From positions 1-64,000 of the forward strand of contig NZ_RYYR01000015.1 of NCBI RefSeq assembly GCF_003977595.1: a DNA stretch of 64,000 nt, written 5' to 3'. The translations under genes and the position numbers were made by a program. The notes below the pieces were generated by a model, which was given only the letters and a program-made list of their open reading frames with translations, did no database searches and was not told the DNA's origin. Positions within the stretch are counted from its first letter, which is position 1; every line of letters starts with the position of its first letter. The DNA is from Lysinibacillus antri (GTDB lineage: Bacteria > Bacillota > Bacilli > Bacillales_A > Planococcaceae). Positions 1-8,707 of the stretch are shown here, one piece after another.

Positions 1-171
1 TATTAGCTCCGGTTTCCCGGAGTTATCCCCAACTATAGGGCAGGTTGCCCACGTGTTACTCACCCGTCCGCCGCTAACCTTTAGGAGCAAGCTCCCAAAG
101 GTCCGCTCGACTTGCATGTATTAGGCACGCCGCCAGCGTTCGTCCTGAGCCAGGATCAAACTCTCCATAAA
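1..171 (-). rRNA. rrs: 16S ribosomal RNA, 5' end (partial)
   Basis: The reverse complement carries the universal start of bacterial 16S (GAGAGTTTGATCCTGGCTCAG, here from about position 167 downward), then the 'AACGCTGGCGGCGTGCCTAATACATGCAAGTCGAGCGGAC' region, the V1 hairpin and 'GGTGAGTAACACGTGGGCAACCTGCCC'. The gene runs off the left edge, so only about 170 nt are present. The Bacillales-type V1/V2 sequence supports a Bacillaceae/Planococcaceae origin. The exact mature 5' end is approximate. Confidence 0.97.
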
Positions 172-262
172 AGAGAAAATTTGATTAGCTCAAATTTCTT
201 GCTGGCATCAATTATGATGTCCAAATTTTGTTTCTCAACTTAATGAGAAACTTTATTTCATT

Positions 263-292
263 AACGTTTTGTTGTTCAGTTTTCAAGGTTCA
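263..292 (-). promoter_or_regulatory. rRNA leader boxA-like segment
   Basis: On the minus strand the pre-16S leader reads GAACCTTGAAAACTGAACAA, the conserved Bacillus-type rRNA leader/spacer segment associated with antitermination and rRNA processing. It lies between the promoters and the 16S start. Assignment is by resemblance to known Bacillus rRNA leaders. Confidence 0.55.
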
Positions 293-322
293 TTTCAGTC
301 ACTTCTCAAAAGTAACTTTCAA

Positions 323-351
323 ATCATAACATTTTCACGAGTCGTTGTCAA
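323..351 (-). promoter_or_regulatory. rRNA promoter P3 (proximal)
   Basis: Minus strand: -35 TTGACA (346-351) and -10 TATGAT (323-328) with exactly 17 bp between them, a near-consensus sigma-A promoter directed at the 16S gene. Confidence 0.8.
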
Positions 352-387
352 CAACTTTTTTATCAGTTATTTTTCAGCGACTTCTCA

Positions 388-416
388 ATAATAACAACTT
401 CCCATCTTCATGTCAA
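388..416 (-). promoter_or_regulatory. rRNA promoter P2 (middle)
   Basis: Minus strand: -35 TTGACA (411-416), 17-bp spacer, -10 TATTAT (388-393). Its -35 box lies 65 bp upstream of that of the proximal promoter, and both are preceded by GTTG, which suggests the two arose by duplication. Confidence 0.8.
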
Positions 417-493
417 CAACTTTCTTTGTAAAAGTTGTTAGTAGAAAACTACTTCGTTATGATCATCGCTCTTTTCTATCAGCGACGTTAACT

Positions 494-523
494 ATAATAC
501 ATTAGAATTTATATTTAAGTCAA
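494..523 (-). promoter_or_regulatory. rRNA promoter P1 (distal)
   Basis: Minus strand: -35 TTGACT (518-523), 18-bp A/T-rich spacer, -10 TATTAT (494-499). It is the most upstream of three tandem sigma-A promoters before the 16S gene and follows directly after the ygxA terminator. Confidence 0.7.
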
Positions 524-533
524 CACTTTCTCA

Positions 534-569
534 CAAAAAAATTGGGGTGTGTATATAAACCACCCCAAA
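534..569 (-). terminator. ygxA intrinsic terminator
   Basis: On the minus strand a stem TTGGGGTGG...CACCCCAA (542-568) is followed by a run of seven T. It ends ygxA transcription just before the rRNA promoters. Confidence 0.8.
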
Positions 570-587
570 ACTGCACTACGACAGTAT

Positions 588-1490
588 TTATTGATTCGTT
601 AAAACGTATTCATTTTCTACAAATTCTCTATCTACTTTGTAATATCTGTGATAAACCATTTCGCTTTTGGCAACAGTTGGATCTATTAAGATGTATCCTT
701 TATCAATTAAATACTCCACAAATACTTCTAAGTCCTTTGAGTAATACTTTAATTCGCGATGGCTATGTAGCTCCTGAATTGTCCATGTTTCTTTCGACAA
801 CATCGTCTCTAATATATGCTGAGCTCCATCATGTGTTCTGGAATTGATTAAAAACTCAATTCCTAAAAATAATAACTCTAACCTTTTCTCTAGAGTCTCT
901 GTGCTCATTACTAGTTCTTCATATAACTTGTAAATGGCTGGTTCGATTTTTTTTACTTGAGACCAAACCGTTACTTCTGGGTATAAGCCATTATCGATAA
1001 CTGATAATCGCCCTAGATGATGAAGTGATTCGACTACATGATTGTATGAATCTAGAAAATTACCATGGTTGAAAAATTCTTTTCCTTCAAAATAACGGCG
1101 AATTAATTTGGAAAACTGAATACCAGATTTAATTTTCCGACCAAAGAATGGGAACTCTTGTAGCTTCAATCTAAGATTATGTAAATATTCATTTCGATCA
1201 AACATTACTTTTCCATGGAAGATCCAATCTACAACACGTCTGTTAGAACCAATATAAAGCCACTTATTTAAGATTGCTTCCGTTACAACGTGCATGGCCA
1301 TTTTTTGTCCTTCATATAAATAATGCTTAGTAAAGATTGGGTTTACTGCGTCTTTTACAATTATTAATAGAACTGTATCAAATGTATCTGTAATACTTTT
1401 CGTCTCTTCACGCTTTGAAACAAGGATAACTCCTAATGTATCAGATTGACTTGCACGTTCTTGGTAAATCGGGCGTAAAATATGCTCCAT
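588..1490 (-). CDS. ygxA: Nucleotidyltransferase-like protein YgxA
   Basis: This 300-residue soluble protein matches the YgxA family, annotated as nucleotidyltransferase-like and of unknown substrate. The N-terminal ~120 residues correspond to the nucleotidyltransferase-like part (segment TDTFDTVLLIIVKD about 33-46), and the rest is helical with no signal peptide or membrane segment. The start is supported by a strong RBS (AGGAGGGG) a few bases upstream of the ATG at 1490. Its place between an rRNA operon and ygzB-perR is the same as in B. subtilis, which is the main support for the name. The biochemical role is not known to me. Confidence 0.85.
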   Translation of the reverse strand: MEHILRPIYQERASQSDTLGVILVSKREETKSITDTFDTVLLIIVKDAVNPIFTKHYLYEGQKMAMHVVTEAILNKWLYIGSNRRVVDWIFHGKVMFDRNEYLHNLRLKLQEFPFFGRKIKSGIQFSKLIRRYFEGKEFFNHGNFLDSYNHVVESLHHLGRLSVIDNGLYPEVTVWSQVKKIEPAIYKLYEELVMSTETLEKRLELLFLGIEFLINSRTHDGAQHILETMLSKETWTIQELHSHRELKYYSKDLEVFVEYLIDKGYILIDPTVAKSEMVYHRYYKVDREFVENEYVLTNQ

Positions 1491-1868
1491 ATTACCCCTC
1501 CTAATTTACGATTCCGTTATTGGTTTCGACACAATTCGTTAGATTCCTTCTCAAACAGCTTGAGAAAAAAATTAAATTTGATCAAATAACAAAGTAATGA
1601 CATATTTTTTCGCACGATGATCATAGAAAGAAATTTTCCAAAGCCGCGGATTGAAGATAGGACATATTTATATTTAAGTGCCTTTCTACAATTTCAATCA
1701 AAACTGCACTTAATTTTAAATAAGCCGTATAGCGAAGTTCGTCATTTTCAATTTTCTTTACTTCTTTACACACATGATTTATAGAAGAAATGTAAATTTG
1801 ATATTTTTCATCTCCGCAAACTAAAACGTTCTATGATATAGTAGAGTCTAGATTGGGAGGCATAGAAC
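1491..1868. other. Divergent intergenic region ygxA/ygzB, no gene
   Basis: This 378-bp A/T-rich gap separates two divergent genes and presumably holds both promoters. A -10-like TATGATATA lies about 25 bp before the ygzB RBS (TGGGAGG), but I see no convincing matching -35. No hairpin, repeat or ORF with an RBS was found. Confidence 0.5.
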
Positions 1869-2222
1869 ATGGCAAAAAAGAAATACTCAAATAAAATAAA
1901 TAAAATTCGCTCATTTGCACTTTCACTTATCTTTATTGGATTCGTTATTATGTATGGGGCAATTTTCTTCCGCGAGAATCAAATATTAGTATTAATCTTT
2001 ATGACAGTTGGTTTACTTTGTATTGTCGGAAGTACAGTCGTTTATGGATGGATTGGGTTGCTTTCCACTCGCGCTGTTCAGGTAGTGTGTCCAAATTGTA
2101 GTAGACATACAAAGGTTCTTGGTCGTGTAGATATGTGTATGTATTGTAATGAACCGTTAACCCTAGACCCGACTTTAGAAGGTAAAGAGTTTAATGAAGC
2201 ATACAATAATCGAGAAAAATAA
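1869..2222 (+). CDS. ygzB: UPF0295 membrane protein YgzB
   Basis: A 117-residue protein with a basic N-terminus, two adjacent membrane segments (about residues 15-33 and 38-60) and a C-terminal cytoplasmic zinc-ribbon-like tail with CPNC (about 75-78) and CMYC (about 91-94). This matches UPF0295/YgzB, a conserved Bacillales family of unknown function. RBS TGGGAGG precedes the ATG. In B. subtilis it also sits between ygxA and perR. The paired cysteines suggest metal binding, which is inference. Confidence 0.9.
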   Translation: MAKKKYSNKINKIRSFALSLIFIGFVIMYGAIFFRENQILVLIFMTVGLLCIVGSTVVYGWIGLLSTRAVQVVCPNCSRHTKVLGRVDMCMYCNEPLTLDPTLEGKEFNEAYNNREK

Positions 2223-2253
2223 AGTTTCCCGCTATCCAGGGGAACCTCAATAT

Positions 2254-2288
2254 AAGTTGGCTCAAATTTTTTTGAGTCAACTTTTTTA
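2254..2288 (+). terminator. ygzB intrinsic terminator
   Basis: Stem AAGTTGGCTCAAA / TTTGAGTCAACTT followed by a T run, just downstream of ygzB. Confidence 0.85.
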
Positions 2289-2334
2289 ATGGTGTAGTAG
2301 AATCAAATACAAAAGAATGGTTTTTCATGGACTA

Positions 2335-2369
2335 CAAAAAAACCTAGTAACATTTAAGCTACTAGGTTA
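2335..2369 (-). terminator. perR intrinsic terminator
   Basis: Minus strand stem AACCTAGTAGC / ACTAGGTT (2341-2368) followed by a run of T. It lies immediately 3' of perR. Confidence 0.85.
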
Positions 2370-2373
2370 CACA

Positions 2374-2826
2374 TTATAAAACTTGTTTATTCTCGTTTTC
2401 TAGACAGTCTTGGCATGTACCATATACTTCAAGGCGATGTGAGTGTACTTTGAAGCCTGTTACATGTGATGCAAATTGCTCCACTTCATTTAAACCTGGA
2501 TAATGGAAATCAACAATCTTCCCACAGCTTTGACAAATCATATGGTAGTGATCATTTGTTACAAAATCAAATCGACTTGCTGCATCTCCGTAAGTAAGTT
2601 CTTTAACTAGGCCAGCTTCACGAAAAACTCGTAAATTATTGTATACCGTAGCTACACTCATATTCGGGAACTTGCCCTCTAATGATTTGTATATTTCATC
2701 TGCAGTTGGATGTGTCATTGATTCAATTAAATATTCCAAAATAGCATGACGCTGCGGAGTAATTCTTACGCCTGTTGTCTTTAACGTGTCGAGCGCATCC
2801 TTTAAATGCAGTTCAGACATCGCCAT
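2374..2826 (-). CDS. perR: Peroxide-sensing Fur-family repressor PerR
   Basis: A 150-residue Fur-family metalloregulator that represses peroxide-defence and iron genes and is inactivated by iron-catalysed histidine oxidation. The winged helix (about 20-85) contains [13 protein letters not shown] and the recognition segment [14 protein letters not shown]. The PerR sensing-site ligands are all present by alignment to B. subtilis PerR: H39, D87, H93, H95 and D106. The structural zinc site is C98/C101 and C138/C141. Identity to B. subtilis PerR is very high along the length. Two ATGs are possible (residues 1 and 3). It has its own promoter and a PerR box over the transcription start, so autoregulation is expected. 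Another gene in this window with a perfect PerR box is the P1B ATPase at 36758. Confidence 0.97.
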   Translation of the reverse strand: MAMSELHLKDALDTLKTTGVRITPQRHAILEYLIESMTHPTADEIYKSLEGKFPNMSVATVYNNLRVFREAGLVKELTYGDAASRFDFVTNDHYHMICQSCGKIVDFHYPGLNEVEQFASHVTGFKVHSHRLEVYGTCQDCLENENKQVL

Positions 2827-2853
2827 GCACCTCTTTTCATAAAGATTCTTAAT

Positions 2854-2899
2854 TTATAATAGTTATAAATAGTGTAACGAATATATTTGTCCTAGTCAA
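2854..2899 (-). promoter_or_regulatory. perR promoter with PerR box
   Basis: Minus strand promoter: -35 TTGACT (2894-2899), 17-bp spacer, -10 TACACT (2871-2876). A PerR box (plus-strand TTATAATAGTTATAA, 2854-2868) matches the TTATAATNATTATAA consensus at 14 of 15 positions and covers the predicted start site. This is the classic layout for autorepression. Confidence 0.8.
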
Positions 2900-3033
2900 C
2901 ATTTCCTTACTTCACATTGTTACTTTACGTTCATTTTCAATAAATATTCATAAAAAATCATTATTTATGACAAAAAAATATAAAGATAATAGGCAATCCA
3001 ACATATTGCGTTTTCCTATCTACTAATTTATTC

Positions 3034-3981
3034 TCAGTAACCGCGCAACATGTCAACCTTATTTTCAAAATCTGTCTCACCATTTAACCATTTTTTTAAG
3101 CTCGGTTTAAAAATTTCTAAACTTCTTTCTAAATAACGAGAAGAGTGGCTTGAACAATGGGGGGATATTGTAATATTATCCAATTCCCAAAGCTGATTGT
3201 CTGACGGTAATGGTTCTTCCTCACAAACATCAAGCACGGCATGAGAAATTTGTCGCTCTTTTAAGGCACGATAAATGACATCTGTTTCCACTAAGTCGCC
3301 TCTACCAAAATTCATAAAGATCGCACTTTCACGCATCAACTGGAAATGCTCATATTGTAACAAATATTTCGTCTCATCTGTGCTTGGTAAGATGGAGATA
3401 ATTATATCTGCTTTTGGAAGTTGTTTTGTCAGATCATGAATTCGATACGTTTCGTTCATAAAAGGCGCTTCATTTCCGCTACGGTTACATCCGATTGTAT
3501 AAACGTCAAAGGCTTGTAGAATTCTTCCTATTTCAGCCCCAATTGCACCAGGACCAATAATGAGCGCCGTACTACCATTTAACTCTGTTGGACTCCCCCC
3601 GCGTTTATTCCAAATTTTATTCCGTTGATTGTTATAGATATAAGGTAAATCACGTTTTATAGCTAGAATATGTGCAAGGATCGATTCTGCCATAGGTTTT
3701 TTATGTATCCCGCGCACATTGGAAACAAGAATATTTCGTTTTGCTATTGTCTCTTTTGGCATTAGCTCAATACCAGCTGATGCTACAAAAATCCATTTTA
3801 AGTTACGAGCACATGCGATATGTTCATCCTCTAAATCTTCCCCATATGTAACGAGTACATCAGCTTGGGCTAATAGTTCTTCGTCGATCCCATCATGAAA
3901 GGAAAAATCCACATTTGGAAATTGCTCAATTAAATCTTGTTGTAAATCAGGTCTTGAATCAAAAGTAAAATACACTTGCAT
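3034..3981 (-). CDS. D-isomer-specific 2-hydroxyacid dehydrogenase family protein
   Basis: An NAD(P)-dependent oxidoreductase of about 315 residues. The N-terminal substrate-binding part is followed by a Rossmann domain with the dinucleotide motif GPGAIGAEIG (about 143-152) and the C-terminal catalytic stretch NFGRGDLV ... DVCEEEPLP ... SPHCSSHS. The His of SPHCS takes the place of the catalytic His. I place the start at the ATG at 3981, which overlaps the bcp stop (TAATG). The longer frame starting at 4053 would run inside bcp. Tight coupling to bcp implies one transcript. Substrate is unknown; glyoxylate/hydroxypyruvate-type activity is typical but not proven here. Confidence 0.85.
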   Translation of the reverse strand: MQVYFTFDSRPDLQQDLIEQFPNVDFSFHDGIDEELLAQADVLVTYGEDLEDEHIACARNLKWIFVASAGIELMPKETIAKRNILVSNVRGIHKKPMAESILAHILAIKRDLPYIYNNQRNKIWNKRGGSPTELNGSTALIIGPGAIGAEIGRILQAFDVYTIGCNRSGNEAPFMNETYRIHDLTKQLPKADIIISILPSTDETKYLLQYEHFQLMRESAIFMNFGRGDLVETDVIYRALKERQISHAVLDVCEEEPLPSDNQLWELDNITISPHCSSHSSRYLERSLEIFKPSLKKWLNGETDFENKVDMLRGY

Positions 3982-4451
3982 TACGCGTTCTGCCCTTCCT
4001 GTAAATAAATTAACACTTCTTCGATATGGTTTTTCACTTTCACCTTTCGCCATTCTTTTTCTACGATGCCTTCTTCATTAATAAGAAAAGTCGTACGTTC
4101 AATCCCCATATACTCTCTTCCATACATTTTCTTTAAAACCCACACACCGTACTTTTCGCATACTTCATGATCTTCATCAACTAGTAAAGAGAATGGTAAT
4201 CCATATTTTTCGATAAATTTTGTATGTTTGGAAGCATCATCTCCACTTACTCCTAGAATCACCGCATTTAAATCCGTAAATGTTTCATAGTGATCGCGGA
4301 AATCACAGGCTTCTGTTGTGCAGCCAGGTGTCATATCTTTTGGATAGAAATATAGAACAACCTTCTTCCCACGAAAATCACTTAAAGTAACCTTTTCCTC
4401 TTTTTCATTTAATAACGTAAAATTCGGAGCCTCTGTATTTACCAATGTCAT
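3981..4451 (-). CDS. bcp: Thioredoxin-dependent thiol peroxidase, Bcp/PrxQ family
   Basis: A 156-residue cytoplasmic peroxiredoxin that reduces H2O2 and organic peroxides using thioredoxin. The family motif PKDMTPGCTTEACDFRD holds the peroxidatic C44 and the resolving C49, the PrxQ arrangement. The start is set at the ATG at 4451, which has AAAGGAGG 7-8 nt upstream and a promoter only about 22 bp away. The longer frame to 4517 would begin upstream of that promoter. It overlaps the following dehydrogenase gene by one base. The position near perR and hemL matches YgaF of B. subtilis. Confidence 0.93.
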   Translation of the reverse strand: MTLVNTEAPNFTLLNEKEEKVTLSDFRGKKVVLYFYPKDMTPGCTTEACDFRDHYETFTDLNAVILGVSGDDASKHTKFIEKYGLPFSLLVDEDHEVCEKYGVWVLKKMYGREYMGIERTTFLINEEGIVEKEWRKVKVKNHIEEVLIYLQEGQNA

Positions 4452-4472
4452 ATAAATTCCTCCTTTTTCATA

Positions 4473-4501
4473 ATCGTACCGAACAACTCGGACAGTTTCA
4501 A
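4473..4501 (-). promoter_or_regulatory. bcp sigma-A promoter
   Basis: Minus strand -35 TTGAAA (4496-4501), 17-bp spacer, -10 TACGAT (4473-4478). It gives a very short leader to the ATG at 4451 and thereby decides that start. No PerR box overlaps it. Confidence 0.65.
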
Positions 4502-4506
4502 ATTCT

Positions 4507-4536
4507 TTGGCGTTCATCCAGATTTAGGTCTACAAT
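4507..4536 (+). promoter_or_regulatory. hemL (gsaB) promoter
   Basis: -35 TTGGCG (4507-4512), 18-bp spacer, -10 TACAAT (4531-4536), followed by RBS TTAGGAGG before the ATG at 4570. Confidence 0.55.
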
Positions 4537-4569
4537 AAGAGATGAATATAGTTAGGAGGCATTTTCAAA

Positions 4570-5859
4570 ATGAAGCATGCAAAATCACAAGAAGTCTATA
4601 ATGAAGCACTTGAACATATTGTTGGTGGGGTGAATAGTCCATCACGTTCTTATAAAGCAGTGGGTGGTGGTGCTCCTGTCGTCATGGCGAAAGGAAAAGG
4701 ACCATATTTTTGGGATGTAGACGGCAATCGCTATATTGACTATTTAGCAGCATATGGTCCGATTATTACCGGTTTTGGCCATCCACATATCGCACAGGCA
4801 ATATCTCATGCAGCAGAAACAGGTGTATTGTTTGGTACACCAACTGAGCATGAAGTAAAGTTTGCCAAAATGTTAAAAGAGGCTATTCCTTCATTAGATA
4901 AAGTCCGTTTTACGAACTCTGGTACTGAAGCGGTAATGACGACTGTACGTGTAGCGCGTGCTTACACAGGTCGCACAAAAATTATTAAATTTGCAGGCTG
5001 TTACCACGGACACTTTGACCAAGTGTTAGTTGCGGCCGGGTCTGGTCCAGCTACTCTAGGTTCACCTGACTCAGCAGGGGTACCTGTCGCAGTAGCTACA
5101 GAAGTCATTACAGTTCCATTTAATAATAAAGAACAGTTCCAATTGGCAATTGATAAATGGGGAGACGAAATTGCCGCTATTTTAATCGAACCAATCGTTG
5201 GGAATTTCGGAATTGTTGAGCCAAAGCCAGGATTCCTAGAGTATGTACATGCTGTAGCGAAAGAAAAAGGGGCACTGACAATCCATGATGAGGTAATCAC
5301 GGCATTCCGCTTCCATTATGGAGCAGCGCAAGATTTACTTAGTTTAACTCCTGACTTAACGGCGATGGGTAAAATTATCGGTGGGGGTCTTCCAATTGGG
5401 GCTTATGGTGGACGTAAAGAAATTATGGAAACAGTTGCTCCACTTGGCCCTGCCTATCAAGCTGGAACAATGGCTGGTAATCCTGCTTCCATGTTAGCAG
5501 GAATTGCCTGTCTTGAAGTGTTAAAACAGCCTGGTGTTTACGAGGAAATGGATCGTTTAGGGGCTATTTTAGAAAAAGGTATCCTAGAAGCTGCCGAAAA
5601 ACACGGGGTAACGATTACAGTCAATCGTTTAAAAGGGGCTTTAACAGTTTACTTTACAGACGAAAAGGTAGAAAACTATGAGCAAGCTGAAAATTCAGAT
5701 GGTGAAACGTTTGGCCGCTTCTTTAAATTAATGTTAGAAAAAGGCGTAAACTTAGCTCCGTCTAAATATGAGGCATGGTTCTTAACGACGGAGCATAAAG
5801 AAGAAGATATTATCGAAACAATCGCAGCAGTTGATTATGCCTTTTCACAGCTAAAATAA
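4570..5859 (+). CDS. hemL: Glutamate-1-semialdehyde 2,1-aminomutase (GsaB type)
   Basis: This PLP enzyme (429 residues, normal length) converts glutamate-1-semialdehyde to 5-aminolevulinate for heme and siroheme synthesis. Visible signatures are the GGVNSPSR N-terminus, NSGTEA (about 116-121), the HGHFD segment, HDEVITAFR (about 239-247) and the Schiff-base lysine K268 in [17 protein letters not shown]. In B. subtilis the copy beside ygaE/bcp/perR is gsaB, a paralogue of hemL in the hem operon, so this may be the second copy. The rest of the hem pathway is not in the window. Confidence 0.95.
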   Translation: MKHAKSQEVYNEALEHIVGGVNSPSRSYKAVGGGAPVVMAKGKGPYFWDVDGNRYIDYLAAYGPIITGFGHPHIAQAISHAAETGVLFGTPTEHEVKFAKMLKEAIPSLDKVRFTNSGTEAVMTTVRVARAYTGRTKIIKFAGCYHGHFDQVLVAAGSGPATLGSPDSAGVPVAVATEVITVPFNNKEQFQLAIDKWGDEIAAILIEPIVGNFGIVEPKPGFLEYVHAVAKEKGALTIHDEVITAFRFHYGAAQDLLSLTPDLTAMGKIIGGGLPIGAYGGRKEIMETVAPLGPAYQAGTMAGNPASMLAGIACLEVLKQPGVYEEMDRLGAILEKGILEAAEKHGVTITVNRLKGALTVYFTDEKVENYEQAENSDGETFGRFFKLMLEKGVNLAPSKYEAWFLTTEHKEEDIIETIAAVDYAFSQLK

Positions 5860-5960
5860 AACAAATTCTGAGCATTAAGTGGACTTGACTGACATAAAAA
5901 AGTTAGGTAAAGTAATGTAATTTCTAATAATGATTGAAGAAAGAGAGGGCGAACTTATAC

Positions 5961-7049
5961 ATGCAATTAGGTGCCCGCGTTTTAAAAACAGGGGTTGCAA
6001 TTGTCTTCGCACTTTTTCTTGCGGAATTGCTCGCCTTACCTTCCCCAGTATTTGCTGGAATTGCCGCGATCTTTGCAATTCAACCATCTATTTATAGATC
6101 CTACTTATCTATAGTAGAACAAATACAGGGAAATTTTATCGGTGCAACAGTTGCCGTCATTTTTGGTTTATTGTTTGGTCATCATATTGTCGCGATTGGT
6201 ATTGCTGCGATTATCGTGATTGGCTTAATGCGAAAGTTCAAATTGGATAGTTCGATGTCTCTTGCACTTGTTACGGTGGTAGCCATTATGGTCTATGAAG
6301 GCAATGACTTTCTAGAGTTCGGGGTTGTACGCTTTGTAACGGTTATGGTCGGTGTATTTGCAGCGTTTGTTGTAAATTTAGTGTTCATTCCACCAAAATA
6401 TGAAATCAAATTATTTAAGATGATCGACTCTCTTCAGGATGACATCATTCGTTGGACACGACTCGCAGCAAGACAAGCATCCGAACATACGTCAACGAAA
6501 ATAGCGTTATCAAAATTTCAAAGCCGTCTTACCGAAGTCGGGAATTTGTATGACTTCTATAAAGAAGAACGACATTATACGAAGAAAAAACGCTATATTC
6601 AGGCGAGAAAGCTCGTGATTTATCGTCAAATGATTACGACGACAAAGAAAAGCTTGGAGTTACTTCACCGTTTGCATAAACATGAAAATGAAATTGCTAA
6701 TTTACCTGCCCATTTTCGATCGATGGTTCAGGAGCGTCTTGATTTTCTCCTTACGTTCCATGAACAATTGTTATTAAAATTTACTGGGAAACTTAAACCA
6801 GAGCATTCAAAATGGGTAATGGAAGAAGAAAACAAGCATGCAGATGTGATGGATCAGTTAATTCAACAAATTGCCTATGAACAAGATCGAGAAGGCGAAG
6901 AGGAATTTTCGAGTTATCACTTGTTCTACATTTTCTCTAGACTTCTTGATTATGAGGAAAACTTAGAGCATTTGGATACACTGATCGTTTCCTACCGTAG
7001 CTATCACGGAAATGAAAAAAACCCCGATCTTGAAGAAGGGTTCTACTAA
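5961..7049 (+). CDS. ygaE: UPF0421/aromatic-acid-exporter-like membrane protein YgaE
   Basis: About 362 residues: an N-terminal block of four to six membrane helices (roughly 1-140, with PSPVFAGIAAIFAIQPSIYRS) followed by a long charged cytoplasmic helical domain. This matches the UPF0421/ArAE-1 family (FUSC-related), for which transport of aromatic acids has been proposed but not shown in Bacillus. I prefer the ATG at 5961 (MQLGARVLKTG) over the TTG at 5934, because family members begin at this point. It follows hemL by about 100 bp with no terminator between and ends at a strong hairpin. Confidence 0.85.
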   Translation: MQLGARVLKTGVAIVFALFLAELLALPSPVFAGIAAIFAIQPSIYRSYLSIVEQIQGNFIGATVAVIFGLLFGHHIVAIGIAAIIVIGLMRKFKLDSSMSLALVTVVAIMVYEGNDFLEFGVVRFVTVMVGVFAAFVVNLVFIPPKYEIKLFKMIDSLQDDIIRWTRLAARQASEHTSTKIALSKFQSRLTEVGNLYDFYKEERHYTKKKRYIQARKLVIYRQMITTTKKSLELLHRLHKHENEIANLPAHFRSMVQERLDFLLTFHEQLLLKFTGKLKPEHSKWVMEEENKHADVMDQLIQQIAYEQDREGEEEFSSYHLFYIFSRLLDYEENLEHLDTLIVSYRSYHGNEKNPDLEEGFY

Positions 7050-7057
7050 CGAAAAGC

Positions 7058-7094
7058 AGACGTCCCAAAATGATTTTTCGGACGTCTTTTTTTT
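7058..7094 (+). terminator. Terminator after ygaE (matches one end of the 159-bp repeat)
   Basis: Perfect stem AGACGTCC ... GGACGTCT (7058-7087) then eight T. The hairpin with its loop CAAAATGATTTTTC is nearly the same as the end hairpin of the dispersed repeat at 10505-10663, so it may be a solo end of that element serving as a terminator. Confidence 0.85.
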
Positions 7095-7101
7095 ATGTAT
7101 G

Positions 7102-7710
7102 TTAAATTGGGTGATCGATATTAATTAATTGAATACTTCCCCGTTCATATTCGATAATGCCTTCCTTTTTCCATTTGTTTAAATACATTGTAATTTTTTG
7201 ACGACTACAGCCAAGCATAAAGGATATTTCCTCATGGGTTAATGGAATATCCACCGTTAAAGTCCCATTCACTTCTTTTGCCAGCTTTTTTAATAACCAT
7301 CGCAGCCGTTCTTCAACCGTCATTTTCGAATGAACATAAATTAATTCATGCGCTTCGGATAATTGCTTTATTAGAGTAAAAACTAAACTTTGTTCCAGTA
7401 TTGAATGTTCCTGTCGGTGTTGTAAAAACAACTCAGCTGGAATTGCAATTAATGACGTATCTGTTAATGCAACAGCGTATCGAGTGTGTTCGACTTCCCC
7501 ATTCAATCGATCAATAAATCCAAACAGTTGTCCTGGATGAAGAAGGGCAATTGTCACTGAATGACCATCTTTTGCATCATCTGCTAACTTTACTAACCCT
7601 TCCTTTATATAGTAAACATTTTTCACTTCTTCGCCAGCTTGATAAATTCTTTGTCCTTTTGTAAAAGAAACCTTTTTTCCATATTGCTCAATTGACGATA
7701 CACGTTCCAT
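7102..7710 (-). CDS. Crp/Fnr-family transcriptional regulator
   Basis: A 202-residue regulator with a cyclic-nucleotide-binding-type beta-roll (about 15-110) and a C-terminal winged helix (about 145-200, recognition region EEISFMLGCSRQKITMYLNKW). The Fnr iron-sulfur cysteine cluster is absent: one Cys is seen, in the HTH. Oxygen sensing through a 4Fe-4S cluster is therefore unlikely, and the effector is unknown. The start is the ATG at 7710, placed 8 nt after AAGGGGG; the upstream extension lacks an RBS. It is divergent from an ABC importer operon and shares with it a palindromic operator, so it most likely controls that operon and itself. Confidence 0.88.
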   Translation of the reverse strand: MERVSSIEQYGKKVSFTKGQRIYQAGEEVKNVYYIKEGLVKLADDAKDGHSVTIALLHPGQLFGFIDRLNGEVEHTRYAVALTDTSLIAIPAELFLQHRQEHSILEQSLVFTLIKQLSEAHELIYVHSKMTVEERLRWLLKKLAKEVNGTLTVDIPLTHEEISFMLGCSRQKITMYLNKWKKEGIIEYERGSIQLINIDHPI

Positions 7711-7754
7711 CAACATCCCCCTTATTATTCTATTATACAAAAATATTCGAAAAT

Positions 7755-7797
7755 TGTAACAAAGGTGACAGAAAGTACTTTTCATAACGACTATTAT
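7755..7797. promoter_or_regulatory. Shared Crp-type operator and divergent promoters
   Basis: A 16-bp near-palindrome TGTAACAAAGGTGACA (7755-7770) has half-sites of Crp/Fnr type (TGTNAC-N4-GTNACA). For the ABC operon the -10 is TATTAT (7792-7797); with a start near 7804 the operator centre falls at about -41.5, the class II activation position. On the minus strand a promoter for the regulator (-35 TTACAA, 16 bp, -10 TATAAT near 7734-7739) overlaps the same palindrome, which suggests autorepression. The sites are seen; the regulatory roles are inferred. Confidence 0.6.
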
Positions 7798-7855
7798 AGT
7801 TATAACCTAAAACATAGTAAATTAATAAGTTTTATAAGAAAGAAGGGAGTTCATT

Positions 7856-8707
7856 TTGTCAGCTGATCATATTACTCTAAAAAATGTACATAAGAAGTTT
7901 GACAGTAAAGAGCATAGTTCAACTATTGCGTTAGATGATGTTTCATTAACGATTAAAAAAGGTGAATTCGTTTCTTTATTAGGACCTTCAGGATGTGGGA
8001 AGTCTACACTTTTAAATATAATTGCAGGACTTGAAAAAGAATCTTCTGGATCACTACTAGTGAACGACAAAGAAATTAAAGGACCCGGAAATGATCGCAT
8101 TGTCGTATTTCAGGAATCCGGCTTATTTCCTTGGATGACGGTCCTTGAAAATGTAATGTATGGACTGCTTATAAAAAAGGTACCAAAAGAAGAAGCCGAA
8201 AAACAAGCAATGACTTGGTTACAAAAAGTGCATCTTGGAAAATTTGCTCATTCGATGCCACACGAATTATCTGGTGGTATGAAACAACGTGTTGCGATTG
8301 CGCGTGCACTTGTAATGGATCCGGAAATTCTTTTAATGGATGAACCGTTTGCCGCACTTGATGAGCAAACACGAATGGTATTACATAAAGAACTTGAAAA
8401 GCTTTGGCGTGAAACAGGGAAAACAATTATTTTTGTTACGCACAACATTCGTGAAGCTGTCGTATTATCAGACCGTATTGTATTAATGAAGACTCGACCT
8501 GGTGGAATTAAAAATATCTTCCCTGTGCAAGCATCGCGACCTCGTAATTCGTCCGATAGCATTTTAATACATTTAGAGAATCGTATATTAACAGAGCTTG
8601 AACAAGAAATGGAAAAAGTGCTGAAGGAGGAACTAGGTAGTGACTACGCTCTTGAGAAGGATCGCCTTCGTGACGATCCTAATAATAATTTGGGAAGCGA
8701 TATCTAA
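7856..8707 (+). CDS. ABC importer ATPase, nitrate/sulfonate/taurine type
   Basis: A 283-residue SsuB/TauB/NrtD-family ATPase that powers import with the next two gene products. It contains Walker A GPSGCGKST (about 43-51), the Q-loop FQESGLFPW, signature [15 protein letters not shown], Walker B ILLMDEPFAALD and the H-loop THNIREAV. The start is a TTG at 7856 behind AGAAGGGAG. Its 3' end overlaps the permease gene by 68 bp in another frame, giving an unusual Asp/Asn-rich tail. The operon order ATPase-permease-binding protein, followed by cysK, suggests a sulfur compound (sulfonate or similar) as substrate, but this is inference. Confidence 0.9.
   Translation: MSADHITLKNVHKKFDSKEHSSTIALDDVSLTIKKGEFVSLLGPSGCGKSTLLNIIAGLEKESSGSLLVNDKEIKGPGNDRIVVFQESGLFPWMTVLENVMYGLLIKKVPKEEAEKQAMTWLQKVHLGKFAHSMPHELSGGMKQRVAIARALVMDPEILLMDEPFAALDEQTRMVLHKELEKLWRETGKTIIFVTHNIREAVVLSDRIVLMKTRPGGIKNIFPVQASRPRNSSDSILIHLENRILTELEQEMEKVLKEELGSDYALEKDRLRDDPNNNLGSDI

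Noticed and set aside
542-847. Plus-strand ORF over the ygxA end
   Set aside because: Lies antisense to a conserved gene and overlaps its terminator; no RBS or family likeness.
8640-8707. Overlap of importer ATPase and permease genes as a frameshift
   Set aside because: Both proteins have complete family motifs and the permease has its own strong RBS, so the 68-bp overlap is better read as translational coupling.
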